Position numbers and translations under genes: made by a program. Below, in pieces: positions 1-9,800 of a stretch of DNA of 64,000 nt. The DNA comes from Avibacterium gallinarum (GTDB taxonomy: Bacteria; Pseudomonadota; Gammaproteobacteria; Enterobacterales; Pasteurellaceae), in NCBI RefSeq assembly GCF_002921135.1, contig NZ_PQVJ01000007.1, positions 81,221 to 145,220 of the forward strand, given 5' to 3'. Within the stretch, counting starts at the first letter, position 1. Each line of letters begins with the position of its first letter. Under the pieces are notes generated by a model. The model made no database searches, was not told the DNA's origin, and saw only the letters and a program-made list of their open reading frames with translations.

Positions 1-1
1 T

Positions 2-691
2 CCTTGCAAGCTTCTCCTAACCACGCCCGGTATTAGCCTTGCAAATGGTGAGTATGAATCTTTCGGAATTCCTGCCACTATTCTTGCGAACTATTTGCGA
101 GAAAATGGCATTATCCCTGAAAAATGCGATTTAAACTCTATTTTATTCCTTCTTACTCCAGCAGAAACTCTCACAAAAATGCAAACATTGGTTGCACAAA
201 TCGCATTATTTGAAAAACACATTAAGCAAAATTCGTTACTCAAAGACGTACTGCCTACTGTGTACAAAAATAATGAGGAACGCTACCAAGGTTACACGAT
301 TCATCAACTTTGTCAGGAAATGCACGATCTCTATGTTAGCCGTAACGTAAAACAGCTACAAAAAGCACTTTTCCGTAAAGCAACATTACCTGAATACGCT
401 CTCAATCCACAAGCCGCGAACATTGAATTTATTCGTAATAATGTCGAGCTTGTCCCTCTAACCAATATTGTTGGTCGAATTGCCGCAGAAGGGGCACTCC
501 CTTACCCACCAGGCGTATTGTGCGTAGTACCAGGAGAAAAATGGAGCACTACGGCACAACAATATTTTCTCGCTTTAGAAGAAGGCATTAATACACTTCC
601 AGGATTTGCACCAAAGATCCAAGGGGTTTATCTCCAAAAAGATCCTGATGGACGCACTCGGGCTTACGGATATGTATTAACTAACCACTAA
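2..691 (+). CDS. speF: Ornithine decarboxylase, inducible type, C-terminal part (5' end outside window)
   Basis: This is the C-terminal ~229 residues of a PLP-dependent ornithine decarboxylase, which makes putrescine from ornithine. The reading frame is open from base 2, so the true start lies upstream of the window; the first internal ATG at 95 is not the start. Visible landmarks are the stretch TPGISLANGEYESFGIPA and the C-terminal-domain motif around ALPYPPGVLCVVPGE, both typical of the group III (Orn/Lys/Arg) decarboxylases. It lies 58 bp upstream of potE on the same strand, the classic speF-potE acid-response and polyamine-exchange arrangement, which is why I prefer speF over the biosynthetic speC. 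The PLP lysine is outside the window. Confidence 0.9.
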   Translation, partial: PCKLLLTTPGISLANGEYESFGIPATILANYLRENGIIPEKCDLNSILFLLTPAETLTKMQTLVAQIALFEKHIKQNSLLKDVLPTVYKNNEERYQGYTIHQLCQEMHDLYVSRNVKQLQKALFRKATLPEYALNPQAANIEFIRNNVELVPLTNIVGRIAAEGALPYPPGVLCVVPGEKWSTTAQQYFLALEEGINTLPGFAPKIQGVYLQKDPDGRTRAYGYVLTNH

Positions 692-749
692 ATAGAAATA
701 GAAATAGAAAGTGTGGTGAAATTTCACTGCACTTTCTAAGGAGTAAATT

Positions 750-2072
750 ATGAGTACTAAAAATAACAAAATTGGTGTACTTCAGCTCACTATCTTAACA
801 ATGGTAAATATGATGGGATCAGGAATTATTATGCTCCCTACAAAATTAGCTGAAATCGGAACAATTTCAATTGTATCTTGGCTTGTAACCGCGGTTGGCT
901 CAACTGCATTAGCTTATGCTTTTGCACAATGTGGTATGTTTAGTAAAAAATCTGGTGGCATGGGAGGATATGCAGAATATTCTTTCGGTAAAGCTGGAAA
1001 TTTTATGGCTAATTACACCTACGGCGTATCACTTGTTATTGCAAATACCGCCATTGCAATCTCTGCTGTAGGCTATGGTTCAGAATTATTTGGCGTAAGC
1101 CTATCTCCTGTGAGCATTGCTTTATGGACAATTTTCACACTATGGCTTGCTACCTCACTAAATTTCGGAGGACCAAGAATCACAGGGAATATCAGTTCAT
1201 TCACTATTTGGGGAGTGATTATCCCTGTTGTAGGAATTAGTATTATTGGTTGGTATTGGTTCGATGGTTCAATGTATGTAAATTCTTGGAATCCACATCA
1301 TGTTCCAACATTTGAAGCCATTAGTGTATCTATTTCAATGACCTTATGGGCGTTTCTGGGTTTAGAATCGGCTTGTGCAAATACTGATGTCGTAGAAAAT
1401 CCAGAGAAAAATGTTCCCATTGCTGTATTAGGTGGAACACTTGGCGCTGCCGTAATTTATATCGTATCAACCAATGTTATTGCTGGCATAGTGCCAAACT
1501 TAGAACTCGCTAATTCTACAGCGCCATTTGGATTAGTTTTTGCACATATGTTTAATGAAACGACAGGAAAAATCATTATGGGATTAATGGTATTATCTTG
1601 TTTTGGTTCATTATTGGGCTGGCAATTTACTATAGCTCAAGTATTTAAATCTTCTGCAGAAGAAGGGTACTTCCCTGCTTTCTTCAAAAAAGTTACCGAT
1701 AAAAATGCCCCAATTATTGGAATGGTAACAATCACTGCAATTCAAACACTACTCGCATTTATGACTATTAGTCCATCATTAAATAAACAATTTAATGTGT
1801 TAGTCGATCTTGCTGTAGTTACCAATGTTATTCCATACTTATTATCTATGGCTGCACTTGGTGTACTCTTAAGATCTGCTAATGCTTCAAGCAATAAATA
1901 TAAAATTACTATTTTTGTTGCTTTCATTGGTTCACTGTATAGCATTTATGCGCTCTATGCAGCAGGAGAACAAGCTATGCTATATGGCTCAATCGTAACT
2001 TTTGTTGGTTGGACTCTTTATGGATTTGTATCCTATAAATTTGATTTCTCTATGATGAGCAAAGCGAAATGA
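750..2072 (+). CDS. potE: Putrescine/ornithine antiporter PotE
   Basis: This 440-residue APC-superfamily transporter has about 12 hydrophobic segments and opens with the conserved MMGSGIIMLPTKLAEIG motif of basic amino acid/polyamine antiporters. It exchanges cytoplasmic putrescine for external ornithine across the inner membrane and works with the decarboxylase just upstream to consume protons. The length matches PotE (about 439 aa). The ATG is preceded by a good ribosome site, AAGGAG, about 6 bases upstream. It is probably co-transcribed with the decarboxylase, because no terminator is visible in the 58 bp gap. Confidence 0.93.
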   Translation: MSTKNNKIGVLQLTILTMVNMMGSGIIMLPTKLAEIGTISIVSWLVTAVGSTALAYAFAQCGMFSKKSGGMGGYAEYSFGKAGNFMANYTYGVSLVIANTAIAISAVGYGSELFGVSLSPVSIALWTIFTLWLATSLNFGGPRITGNISSFTIWGVIIPVVGISIIGWYWFDGSMYVNSWNPHHVPTFEAISVSISMTLWAFLGLESACANTDVVENPEKNVPIAVLGGTLGAAVIYIVSTNVIAGIVPNLELANSTAPFGLVFAHMFNETTGKIIMGLMVLSCFGSLLGWQFTIAQVFKSSAEEGYFPAFFKKVTDKNAPIIGMVTITAIQTLLAFMTISPSLNKQFNVLVDLAVVTNVIPYLLSMAALGVLLRSANASSNKYKITIFVAFIGSLYSIYALYAAGEQAMLYGSIVTFVGWTLYGFVSYKFDFSMMSKAK

Positions 2073-2100
2073 TCTAGTAGCAGAAAAATACTAAAAATCA

Positions 2101-2150
2101 AAAGGCTAACTTAAAAGATAAAAATCTAAAAGCTAGCCTTTATTATTTTT
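2101..2150. terminator. Hairpin terminator between convergent potE and the cystine symporter gene
   Basis: An 8-bp inverted repeat, AAAGGCTA at 2101-2108 and TAGCCTTT at 2134-2141, is followed by a T-rich tract. It lies just after the potE stop, facing the convergent symporter gene. The loop is long (25 nt), so efficiency is uncertain. Confidence 0.6.
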
Positions 2151-2205
2151 ATATAGAATCTGAAAAAACTTTCTAAAAAACCACCGCACTTATATTTTTG
2201 CAGAA

Positions 2206-3549
2206 TTAAGCTTTGCGCAGAATTCTGCTTGAAACCACACCGGCGGTCATTGCACCGTTTACGTTTAGGGCGGTGCGTCCCATATCAATCAGCGGTTCAA
2301 TGGAAATGAGTAAGCCGACTAATGCTAGCGGTAAGCCCATTGTGGAAAGCACGATGATCGCAGCAAAGGTTGCGCCACCACCCACACCAGCAATGCCAAA
2401 GGAAGAAAGGGTTACCACTAAAACGAGGGTCAGCAGAAAATCTAACGACATTGGATCGATCCCCACTGTTGGCGCAACCATTACGGCGAGCATTGCGGGA
2501 TAAATCCCTGCACAGCCGTTTTGTCCGATTGTCGCCCCGAAAGAAGCCGCAAAATTGGCAATGGCTGAAGGCACATTCAATTTTGATACTTGGGTTTCAA
2601 TATTCATTGGAATTGTCGCTGCACTTGAACGTGAAGTGAATGCAAACAGCAAGGTTGGAAAGGCTTGTTGATAATAACGAATTGGATTCACTTTCACCAA
2701 AGAAAGTAAAATACCGTGCACCACAAACATTAAGAAAATGGCTAAATAAGATGCCACGATAAAGCCGAGCAAATTAAGAATATCCGCAAGATTTGAAGTG
2801 GCAACCACTTTTGTCATCAACGCCAATACACCATAAGGGGTAAGACGAATCACCACGCGAACAAGGTTCATCACTAATTTATTCAAACTTTCCACCCCTT
2901 GCGATAAGCGATCGGCAAGGTCTTCATTGTCTTGACGAATGCGCAAAATCGCCACGCCTAAAAACGCGGCAAAAATCACCACACTGATAATAGAAGTTGG
3001 GTTTGCTCCTGTGAGTTCAGCAAACGGATTTTTCGGAATAAAAGAAAGCAACATTGTCGGCACATTCAAGCCTGCTACTTTTTCTGCTCGTCCAAGTACG
3101 CGATCTTGCGCAGCAAGTTCACGATCGCCTGCCACTAGCCCTTCGGCAGAAAGATCAAATAAATTTGCCATTGTAATCCCAATCACCGCTGCGATTGCCG
3201 TTGTGATGAGCAGAACAGAAAGCACGCTGACACTGATCTTGCCCAACGAACTTGCCCCTTGCAAGCGTGCCACTGCAGAGAGAATCGATACAAAAACCAG
3301 CGGCATTACGATCATTTGTAGTAATCTCACATAACCACTGCCGACAATGCCAATCCAGTTTAAGGTTTCTTTTATCACAGGGGTATTGCTGTCATAAAAC
3401 AAATGCAATGCGCCACCAAATAATACCCCTAAAATTAACGCCAAAAACACACTATGTGATAGCGTGTGATTTCGGTTAAAGTACCATTTCACGCCGACTA
3501 ATAAAGCAATAAATATGACTAAATTAATCGTAATATAGCCCCACATCAT
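2206..3549 (-). CDS. tcyP: Dicarboxylate/amino acid:cation symporter, TcyP (YdjN)-type L-cystine transporter
   Basis: This 447-residue inner-membrane protein of the DAACS (glutamate/aspartate sodium symporter) family has about 8-10 hydrophobic helices. The two re-entrant motif regions are visible as [14 protein letters not shown] (~320-335) and NGAMTAGV near the end. Overall it resembles E. coli YdjN/TcyP, an L-cystine/sulfocysteine importer (463 aa), more than GltP. The annotated ATG has AAGGAG 5 bases upstream; a second ATG follows directly. It stands alone, convergent with potE and divergent from the AbgT gene. Substrate is inferred from family only. Confidence 0.75.
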   Translation of the reverse strand: MMWGYITINLVIFIALLVGVKWYFNRNHTLSHSVFLALILGVLFGGALHLFYDSNTPVIKETLNWIGIVGSGYVRLLQMIVMPLVFVSILSAVARLQGASSLGKISVSVLSVLLITTAIAAVIGITMANLFDLSAEGLVAGDRELAAQDRVLGRAEKVAGLNVPTMLLSFIPKNPFAELTGANPTSIISVVIFAAFLGVAILRIRQDNEDLADRLSQGVESLNKLVMNLVRVVIRLTPYGVLALMTKVVATSNLADILNLLGFIVASYLAIFLMFVVHGILLSLVKVNPIRYYQQAFPTLLFAFTSRSSAATIPMNIETQVSKLNVPSAIANFAASFGATIGQNGCAGIYPAMLAVMVAPTVGIDPMSLDFLLTLVLVVTLSSFGIAGVGGGATFAAIIVLSTMGLPLALVGLLISIEPLIDMGRTALNVNGAMTAGVVSSRILRKA

Positions 3550-3743
3550 TGTTGCTCCTTAATGTTTATTACAAATCTTTGATCCTAAGTTTTCACATAA
3601 TACTGGCTTTTTCTTATTTCTTTCAATAAAAATTTTGCTATATCTTATGCAATTTTAATCTATCATAAGGCTAGCTTTTTGAGAAAAAAGCATTAAAGTT
3701 ATAGATGTTTACTTTTTATTAACAACTAACAATGAGGTGAACG

Positions 3744-5315
3744 ATGACATCATTAAAAACCCCACCACAAAAGGGAAGCAAGTTTCTGCGCACCATAGAA
3801 TGGCTTGGTAATGCACTTCCCCACCCTGTAACCCTCTTTATTATTCTTATTGCTTTACTTCTTATTTCTTCTGCTTTAGGCGAATATTTTGGACTTTCCA
3901 CCCTTGATCCACGTCCCGAAGGGGCGAAAGGTCGTAGCCCTGATGGGGTTATTTATGCCGTCAGTTTACTTAATCAAGAAGGCTTGATAAAAATCCTTAC
4001 CAATTTAGTGAAGAATTTTACAAGCTTCGCACCGTTGGGAACAGTGCTTGTAGCAATGCTCGGTGTGGGGATTGCAGAAAAATCGGGGTTAATTTCTGCC
4101 GCAATGCGTTTAGTGGTATTAAAAGCACCACGCAAACTCACTACACTTGCAGTCGTGTTCGCGGGGATTATGTCGAATATGGCGGCAGAATTAGGCTATC
4201 TTGTGCTAATTCCTCTTTCAGCCATTATTTTCCATTCTCTTGGTCGCCACCCGCTTGCAGGTTTAGCCGCCGCTTTTGCAGGGGTATCTGGTGGTTATTC
4301 TGCGAATTTATTACTTGGCACAATCGATCCGTTACTGGCTGGGATCACGCAACAAGCTGCACAAATTATCGATCCAAGCTATGTCGTTGGCGCTGAAGCA
4401 AACTGGTATTTTATGTGCGCGAGCACCTTTGTGATCGCGATTATCGGCTATATTATTACTGAGAAAATCGTAGAACCACAGTTAGGTGAATACACAGGTT
4501 CACTCAGCCAAGAAGAATTGGCTCAACAGCGCTCCGCCGAAGTGTCTCCTTTGGAACGCAAAGGGCTTGTCTTCGCTGGGCTAACTTTCTTACTACTTAG
4601 TACATTACTTGCTCTTAGCGTTGTGCCAGAAAATGGTATTTTGCGTAACCCAAGTACAGGGCTAATCACAGGATCACCATTCTTAAAATCTATCGTGGTA
4701 TTTATTTTCTTACTCTTTGCGATCCCCGGCATTGTTTATGGCGTAGTGGTAAAATCTATCCGTAGCGACAAAGATGTGGTCAATGCAATGGCAGAAATAA
4801 TGAGCACCCTAGGGCTATATTTGGTTATTATTTTCTTCGCAGCTCAATTTATTGCTTTCTTCAGCTGGACAAATATTGGACAAATTATTGCTGTAAAAGG
4901 GGCGACATTGCTCAAAGATCTCGGTTTACACGGCGGGCTATTATTTATTGGCTTTATTTTAATCTGTGCTTTCATTAATTTAATGATCGGCTCTGCCTCG
5001 GCACAATGGGCTGTTACCGCCCCAATTTTCGTCCCGATGCTAATGCTGGCAGGCTATGCCCCTGAAGTGATTCAAGGTGCGTATCGCATCGGTGATTCCG
5101 TAACCAATATTATTACGCCAATGATGAGCTATTTCGGACTAATTATGGCAACAGTGATCAAATATAAGAAAGATGCAGGCGTAGGCACAATGGTGTCAAT
5201 GATGTTGCCTTATTCTGTTGCATTCTTAATTGCGTGGTCAGGGCTATTCTTTGTTTGGGTGTTTGTCCTTGGCTTGCCTGTTGGCCCGGGTTCAGCTACC
5301 TATTACACGCCATAA
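3744..5315 (+). CDS. abgT: AbgT-family transporter (p-aminobenzoyl-glutamate type)
   Basis: This 523-residue polytopic inner-membrane protein has family hallmarks: the opening RTIEWLGNALPHPVTLF segment, the central NMAAELGYLVLIPLSA motif, and the C-terminal GDSVTNIITPMMSYFGLI hairpin region. AbgT members import p-aminobenzoyl-glutamate, a folate breakdown product, or export sulfonamides (MtrF, YdaH). No abgA/abgB hydrolase genes are nearby, so the direction and substrate of transport are open. Dihydropteroate synthase (folP), the sulfonamide target, lies 2 kb away but on the other strand and in a separate unit. A ribosome site (GAGGTG) lies about 6 bases before the ATG. Confidence 0.82.
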   Translation: MTSLKTPPQKGSKFLRTIEWLGNALPHPVTLFIILIALLLISSALGEYFGLSTLDPRPEGAKGRSPDGVIYAVSLLNQEGLIKILTNLVKNFTSFAPLGTVLVAMLGVGIAEKSGLISAAMRLVVLKAPRKLTTLAVVFAGIMSNMAAELGYLVLIPLSAIIFHSLGRHPLAGLAAAFAGVSGGYSANLLLGTIDPLLAGITQQAAQIIDPSYVVGAEANWYFMCASTFVIAIIGYIITEKIVEPQLGEYTGSLSQEELAQQRSAEVSPLERKGLVFAGLTFLLLSTLLALSVVPENGILRNPSTGLITGSPFLKSIVVFIFLLFAIPGIVYGVVVKSIRSDKDVVNAMAEIMSTLGLYLVIIFFAAQFIAFFSWTNIGQIIAVKGATLLKDLGLHGGLLFIGFILICAFINLMIGSASAQWAVTAPIFVPMLMLAGYAPEVIQGAYRIGDSVTNIITPMMSYFGLIMATVIKYKKDAGVGTMVSMMLPYSVAFLIAWSGLFFVWVFVLGLPVGPGSATYYTP

Positions 5316-5332
5316 GAATAAACTAATAAAAC

Positions 5333-5367
5333 AAAAAGTGCGGTATTTTTTACCGCACTTTTTTCTT
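5333..5367. terminator. Uptake-signal inverted pair acting as bidirectional terminator
   Basis: AAAAAGTGCGGTA (5333-5345) and its exact complement (5351-5363) form a 13-bp stem with a five-T loop, followed by further T residues. It separates the convergent AbgT and sixA genes. Both arms contain the AAGTGCGGT uptake signal. Confidence 0.9.
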
Positions 5368-5377
5368 CTTCAATATG

Positions 5378-5845
5378 CTATTTAGGATAATTGACTCTTT
5401 CTACTTTGCCCATTTTTTCTGCGCAATTTATTTCTATTTCCACAAGGGTGGCAGGGTAAAAATTTGCAGGATTTCGACCGCACAATTCGCGCACAATATC
5501 GCCCACCAAAGGTAAATGAGAAATAATCAGCAAGCTTTCTACCCCATCTTGTGCCAAAACCGTCAAATAATCTCGCACCAAACCTGAATCGCCATAAGGG
5601 GTGATAGCGTCCCAAGTTTCTAACTTGGTTTGCAGTTGATTTTGGAACGCTAAATTAACTTGCTCAAAGGTTTGTTGCGCGCGCAGATAAGGACTAACTA
5701 GCACTTTATCAAATTCGGCATTAATGGAATGTAACCATTGCCCTTGCTGATAAGATTGCTGTTTACCATTTTCTGTGAGCGGTCTTGCACTGTCTGATGG
5801 GGCGATGGTCTGCGCCTCACCGTGTCGCATTACAAAAATTTTCAT
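5378..5845 (-). CDS. sixA: Phosphohistidine phosphatase SixA
   Basis: This 155-residue cytoplasmic phosphatase of the histidine phosphatase superfamily carries the N-terminal catalytic RHG motif (MKIFVMRHGEAQT, His8) and a second conserved histidine in IISHLPLVGDIV (about residue 110). In E. coli SixA removes phosphate from histidine residues of HPt/PTS proteins (ArcB, NPr). The length agrees with the family (about 160 aa). The gene is alone between the convergent AbgT terminator and glmM, 92 bp downstream of the glmM stop on the same strand. Confidence 0.88.
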   Translation of the reverse strand: MKIFVMRHGEAQTIAPSDSARPLTENGKQQSYQQGQWLHSINAEFDKVLVSPYLRAQQTFEQVNLAFQNQLQTKLETWDAITPYGDSGLVRDYLTVLAQDGVESLLIISHLPLVGDIVRELCGRNPANFYPATLVEIEINCAEKMGKVERVNYPK

Positions 5846-5937
5846 ATCACTACTCTATTTTCAATGAAAAGCAACGAATTAATGAGAAGAAAAGAAGCTA
5901 AAAACTCGCTTCTTTTACACCGCACTTTTCAATTTAT

Positions 5938-7272
5938 TTAGTTTGCACGCACCGCTTCGGCAATTTCTTCTGCACATTGTTGTGCAAGCTCGCCGTCTTC
6001 GCATTCTACCATTACACGAATTAGCGGCTCGGTGCCTGATTTTCTTAATAAAATACGACCTTTGCCCGCTAAGCGTTTTTCCACTTCTGCGGCTACGGCT
6101 TTCACTTGTTCGCTTTCTAATGGATTGCTGCCACCTGCGAAACGAACATTAATTAACACTTGTGGGAATAACTGCACCGCACTGGCTAATTCATTAAGGG
6201 ATAAGCGATGTTCTACCATTGCCGCTAACACTGCAAGGGAAGCGATAATTCCGTCCCCTGTGGTATTTTTATCAGCAATAATGATATGCCCTGAGTTTTC
6301 ACCGCCAAGCTGCCAGCCTTTTTCTTGCATTTGCTCTAACACATAACGATCGCCCACATTGGCACGCACGAACGGAATCGCTAATTCTTTTAAGGCAAGT
6401 TCAAGGCGCATATTACTCATTAATGTACCAACCACGCCGCCTTTTAGTTTGCCTGCACGCAAGGCTTCACGGGCGATGATAAATAAAGCTTGGTCGCCGT
6501 CCACTTTATTACCAAGGTGATCCACTAAGATTAGGCGGTCGCCATCGCCATCATAGGCTAAACCAATATCTGCTTTGGTTTCTAACACTTTGTCTTGTAA
6601 GGCTTTAATGTCGGTCGCGCCGCATTTTTCATTGATATTCATTCCATTTGGCTGCGTGCCAATTTCGATCACTTCTGCGCCTAATTCACGCATTACATTC
6701 GGGGCAATATGGTAGGTTGCGCCGTTCGCGCAATCCACCACGATTTTGTAATTTTCTAAGCTTAAATGGGCTGGGAAGGTGCTTTTACAAAATTCAATAT
6801 AACGCCCTGCCGCATCGTTAATACGGCTTGCACGTCCAAGTTGTGCGGATTCCACACAATCCATTGGCTGTTCTAACATTGCTTCAATGGCTTCTTCTAC
6901 ATCATCAGGCAATTTTGTACCTTGCGTGGAGAAAAATTTGATTCCGTTATCATAATAAGGATTATGGGAAGCGGAAATCACAATGCCCGCTTCTGCACGG
7001 AAAGTGCGGGTTAAATAAGCAATAGCAGGGGTTGGCATTGGCCCTGTAAAGGCGGCTGAAAGCCCTGCTGCGGCTAAACCAGCTTCAAGGGCAGATTCCA
7101 ACATATAGCCCGAAATGCGGGTATCTTTACCAATTAATACGGTGCCGTAACCCTGCGTTGCTAGCACTTTTCCTGCTGCCCAACCAAGTTTAAGGACGAA
7201 ATCAGGGGTAATTGGTGAAGTTCCTACTTTTCCACGCACACCATCAGTGCCGAAATATTTGCGTTCTGCCAT
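5938..7272 (-). CDS. glmM: Phosphoglucosamine mutase GlmM
   Basis: This 444-residue enzyme interconverts glucosamine-6-phosphate and glucosamine-1-phosphate on the route to UDP-GlcNAc, hence peptidoglycan and lipopolysaccharide. The phosphorylated active-site serine is Ser102 within [10 protein letters not shown]. The Mg-binding loop is AYDGDGDR (~240), the sugar loop is GGENSGH (~325), and the phosphate-binding loop [13 protein letters not shown] is near the C-terminus. The length is that of E. coli GlmM (445 aa). It lies 48 bp downstream of folP on the same strand, the conserved folP-glmM pairing of gammaproteobacteria. Confidence 0.96.
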   Translation of the reverse strand: MAERKYFGTDGVRGKVGTSPITPDFVLKLGWAAGKVLATQGYGTVLIGKDTRISGYMLESALEAGLAAAGLSAAFTGPMPTPAIAYLTRTFRAEAGIVISASHNPYYDNGIKFFSTQGTKLPDDVEEAIEAMLEQPMDCVESAQLGRASRINDAAGRYIEFCKSTFPAHLSLENYKIVVDCANGATYHIAPNVMRELGAEVIEIGTQPNGMNINEKCGATDIKALQDKVLETKADIGLAYDGDGDRLILVDHLGNKVDGDQALFIIAREALRAGKLKGGVVGTLMSNMRLELALKELAIPFVRANVGDRYVLEQMQEKGWQLGGENSGHIIIADKNTTGDGIIASLAVLAAMVEHRLSLNELASAVQLFPQVLINVRFAGGSNPLESEQVKAVAAEVEKRLAGKGRILLRKSGTEPLIRVMVECEDGELAQQCAEEIAEAVRAN

Positions 7273-7320
7273 TTGTATTCCTTTTTATGTTTTATGGTTA
7301 AAAATCATTAAGTTAAGTGA

Positions 7321-8145
7321 TTATGCCATTTGCGTGGCTTGCCAAATTTTTAATGCATCAGCGGTGGGCGCAACATCGTGTACGCGCACAATTTTGGCGC
7401 CATTTATCACCGCAATTAATGCGGCGGCAACACTGCCCACAATACGCTCATCAACAGGTTTATCTAACACGGCGCCAATCGTTGATTTACGCGAAATGCC
7501 TGCTAATACTGGATAATCTTGGGTAAATTTTGCTAGTTGTTGCAATAATTGATAATTATGTTGCACGGTTTTACCAAAGCAAAAACCCAGATCCCAAATA
7601 ATGTTTTCCTTTTTCATTCCTGCAGCCAAACAAAGTGCGGTGCGATTTTCGAGAAAATTTAGCACCTCTTGCACCACATTTTCATAATGAGGATTTTGTT
7701 GCATTGTGCGCGGCTGCCCTTGCATATGCATTATGCAGGTGGGCAAGGCTAACTGCACGGCGGTTTGTAGCGCATTGGGTTCGGTTAAAGCACGGATATC
7801 ATTAATGAAATCCATTCCAACTTTGGCACTTTCCGCCATTACTTGCGCCTTAGACGTATCCACGGAAATCCAACAATCGAAGCGTTTTCTCACGGCTTCC
7901 ACCATTGGCACAACACGCTCTAATTCTTGCTCAAGGCTGACTTCTTCTGCCATTGGACGCGTGGATTCACCGCCAATGTCGATAATAGTTGCCCCTTCAT
8001 TAAGCATTTTTTCCACTTGAAATAAGGCTTTATCACGGTCAAAAAACAGACCGCTATCAGAAAAAGAATCTGGCGTGAAATTTAAAATCCCCATAATTTG
8101 GGGCTGAGCTAGGGAAAGGGTTTTATTATTGGCTTGTAACTTCAT
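7321..8145 (-). CDS. folP: Dihydropteroate synthase FolP
   Basis: This 274-residue TIM-barrel enzyme condenses p-aminobenzoate with dihydropterin pyrophosphate in folate synthesis and is the target of sulfonamides. Visible motifs are MGILNFTPDSFSDSG (residues ~18-32), the pterin-site IIDIGGESTRP (~60), WISVDTSK (~95), and GISRKSTIG (~215) that contacts pABA. The length fits the family (about 280 aa). It is the first gene of a folP-glmM unit; upstream at 8146-8275 it faces a divergent lipoprotein gene. Confidence 0.95.
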   Translation of the reverse strand: MKLQANNKTLSLAQPQIMGILNFTPDSFSDSGLFFDRDKALFQVEKMLNEGATIIDIGGESTRPMAEEVSLEQELERVVPMVEAVRKRFDCWISVDTSKAQVMAESAKVGMDFINDIRALTEPNALQTAVQLALPTCIMHMQGQPRTMQQNPHYENVVQEVLNFLENRTALCLAAGMKKENIIWDLGFCFGKTVQHNYQLLQQLAKFTQDYPVLAGISRKSTIGAVLDKPVDERIVGSVAAALIAVINGAKIVRVHDVAPTADALKIWQATQMA

Positions 8146-8275
8146 AATCTTTTGTTTTGCATCAAAGTGCGGTCAATTATAGCGAAATATTTGTGTAAAC
8201 AAAATATAAACATTTTGTCGCGCTGAAATCATAATTCACTTATACTGACGAGCAAATAACCAAGAGGAAATCAAA

Positions 8276-9166
8276 ATGAACAAAACAGTTTTAGCTTTAA
8301 GTTTTAGTGCGATTTTTTTACTGTCTGCTTGTGATGATAAACAAGTGGCTGAATTACAACAAAAATTGCAACAAGCTGAAAAAATGCAACAGAGCCAACA
8401 GCAAGAAATTAACCAATTACAAAATGAGCTGAATGCACAGAAATCCTTATTCCCTGCATTGCAAGTGGAAATTTTTCCGCTCTTCCAAAAAGAAGAAACA
8501 TTAACCCTAAAAAACACTGACAGCACAGCAACCATCAAGGTTTCAGTAAGTATGCCTGAAACCCATATTGAATGGCTTGACGAATTGCTTCGCCAATATT
8601 GGGGGCGATATACTCAAAATGAGAAAGCCGATGGTGAACAAAAACCTAGCCGAATGACTAAAGAGCAGTTGCGTCAAGGCATAGAACAAATTTATAAGGA
8701 TTATCACGAAGAAAGTTTGACCGTAGGAACGATAGGCAAGGAATTTTCCATTTCACCTTACTATTTAGGGCAACGCCAAAACTGGGTGGGATTTCGGGTT
8801 GATAACTATACTTATGAGGGCGGTGCACACGGGCTTGGGTGGACTGATTATCTCAATATTGATGTACAACAAAAAACCTTAATCACTCTGGAAAAAGTAG
8901 TTTCTCAAGAAAATCAGCCTACATTACGCAATGTTTTATGGAAAGTTTATACACAAAATCTTGAACAAGGCGAAGAGCCTTTTACTTCCCTAGAGGATTT
9001 TTATATTTCACCTGAATTTTATTTTGACCAAGAAGGAATCCATTTTGTTTATCCACCTTATGCACTTAATTCTTATGCAGAAGGAAAAAGAACGTTGGAT
9101 TTATATTGGGGGCAAACAGAAATTGATCTACTCAATCCTGAATATGTGAAACCTTGGCTTAAATAA
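8276..9166 (+). CDS. Lipoprotein with DUF3298/RsiV-like domain
   Basis: The 296-residue product begins with a lipoprotein signal peptide ending in LLSACD, so Cys19 should be lipidated. Residues ~24-65 are a Gln/Glu-rich heptad coiled coil. The remainder resembles the DUF4163/DUF3298 module of RsiV-type lysozyme-binding or lysozyme-inhibiting proteins, with the characteristic YEGGAHGLGW motif (~180) and a tryptophan-rich C-terminus. A periplasmic or outer-membrane-anchored role is likely; a lysozyme-binding function is inference from the family. The ATG has AGAGGAAA about 7 bases upstream, and a TATACT box about 37 bases upstream could be its -10. Confidence 0.75.
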   Translation: MNKTVLALSFSAIFLLSACDDKQVAELQQKLQQAEKMQQSQQQEINQLQNELNAQKSLFPALQVEIFPLFQKEETLTLKNTDSTATIKVSVSMPETHIEWLDELLRQYWGRYTQNEKADGEQKPSRMTKEQLRQGIEQIYKDYHEESLTVGTIGKEFSISPYYLGQRQNWVGFRVDNYTYEGGAHGLGWTDYLNIDVQQKTLITLEKVVSQENQPTLRNVLWKVYTQNLEQGEEPFTSLEDFYISPEFYFDQEGIHFVYPPYALNSYAEGKRTLDLYWGQTEIDLLNPEYVKPWLK

Positions 9167-9176
9167 ACGAGTAAAT

Positions 9177-9252
9177 AAAAAAAGTGCCTCATTAGAGGCA
9201 CACTCGGAAAGCAAAATATGACCATCAGGCTATTAAAATAGCACTTGTTATG
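9177..9252 (-). ncRNA. Candidate small RNA (about 75 nt) between the lipoprotein gene and grxD
   Basis: On the minus strand a near-consensus promoter is visible: TTGCTT (9282-9287), a 17-bp spacer and TATTAT (9259-9264), predicting a start near 9252. The transcript would end at a textbook terminator: GTGCCTC (9184-9190 region), ATTA loop, GAGGCAC (9195-9201), with seven T's on the minus strand (9177-9183). Inside is a short palindrome GCTATTTTAATAGC. There is no open reading frame of note. grxD has its own terminator upstream of this promoter, so it is not a 3' UTR. The call rests on sequence signals only. Confidence 0.45.
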
Positions 9253-9350
9253 GCATAAATAATACGCAAGTCATTTTCAATAAGCAAAGAGTAATATTCA
9301 AATTTGTGAAGTAATTCACGGTTTTACCCAATAAAAAATTAATCTAAAAA

Positions 9351-9376
9351 AAACCGCACTTATATAAGTGCGGTGT
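9351..9376 (-). terminator. grxD terminator (uptake-signal inverted pair)
   Basis: Inverted arms ACCGCACTTA and TAAGTGCGGT meet with almost no loop at 9354-9373. On the minus strand they are followed by a run of T's just beyond the grxD stop. Confidence 0.75.
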
Positions 9377-9384
9377 AAATTTCA

Positions 9385-9717
9385 TTAATTTTCTTCTTTA
9401 TGACGCGCTGCAACTTCAGCTAATAAAGTTTGTAATTCACCTTGTTGATACATTTCTAAAATAATATCACAGCCACCAATTAGCTCACCTTCCACCCATA
9501 ATTGTGGGAAGGTTGGCCAGTTTGCATAAGCGGGTAGCTCTGCACGAATATCTGGATTTTGCAAAATATCCACATAGCCAAAAGGTACTTTGCAATTCAT
9601 TAGGGCTTCTACCGCTCTTGCAGAGAATCCACAAGAAGGGAATTTCGGTGAGCCTTTCATATAAATAAGAATAGGGTTTTCAGCAATTTGTTTTTTAATA
9701 CGTTCTAAGGTTTCCAT
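9385..9717 (-). CDS. grxD: Monothiol glutaredoxin Grx4
   Basis: This 110-residue monothiol glutaredoxin has the CGFS active site in KFPSCGFSARAV (~25-36) and the glutathione-binding TFPQLWVEGELIGGCDI segment (~68-85). Grx4 proteins carry or transfer [2Fe-2S] clusters with BolA partners. The length matches E. coli GrxD (115 aa). It is downstream of the LemA/TPM operon on the same strand with an 83-bp gap. The ribosome site is AGGATAAT just before the ATG. Confidence 0.94.
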   Translation of the reverse strand: METLERIKKQIAENPILIYMKGSPKFPSCGFSARAVEALMNCKVPFGYVDILQNPDIRAELPAYANWPTFPQLWVEGELIGGCDIILEMYQQGELQTLLAEVAARHKEEN

Positions 9718-9800
9718 AATTATCCTCGTTTTGAATTAAGTGGGCTGATTGTAGCATAAGGGGCCTGAGATACCAATAACCCGAGTATAATAATCGGGTA

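Noticed and set aside
9184..9201. Hairpin read as terminator of the DUF3298 lipoprotein gene
   Set aside because: The T-run lies on the opposite strand; downstream on the plus strand is CACTCGG. It fits a minus-strand transcript better.
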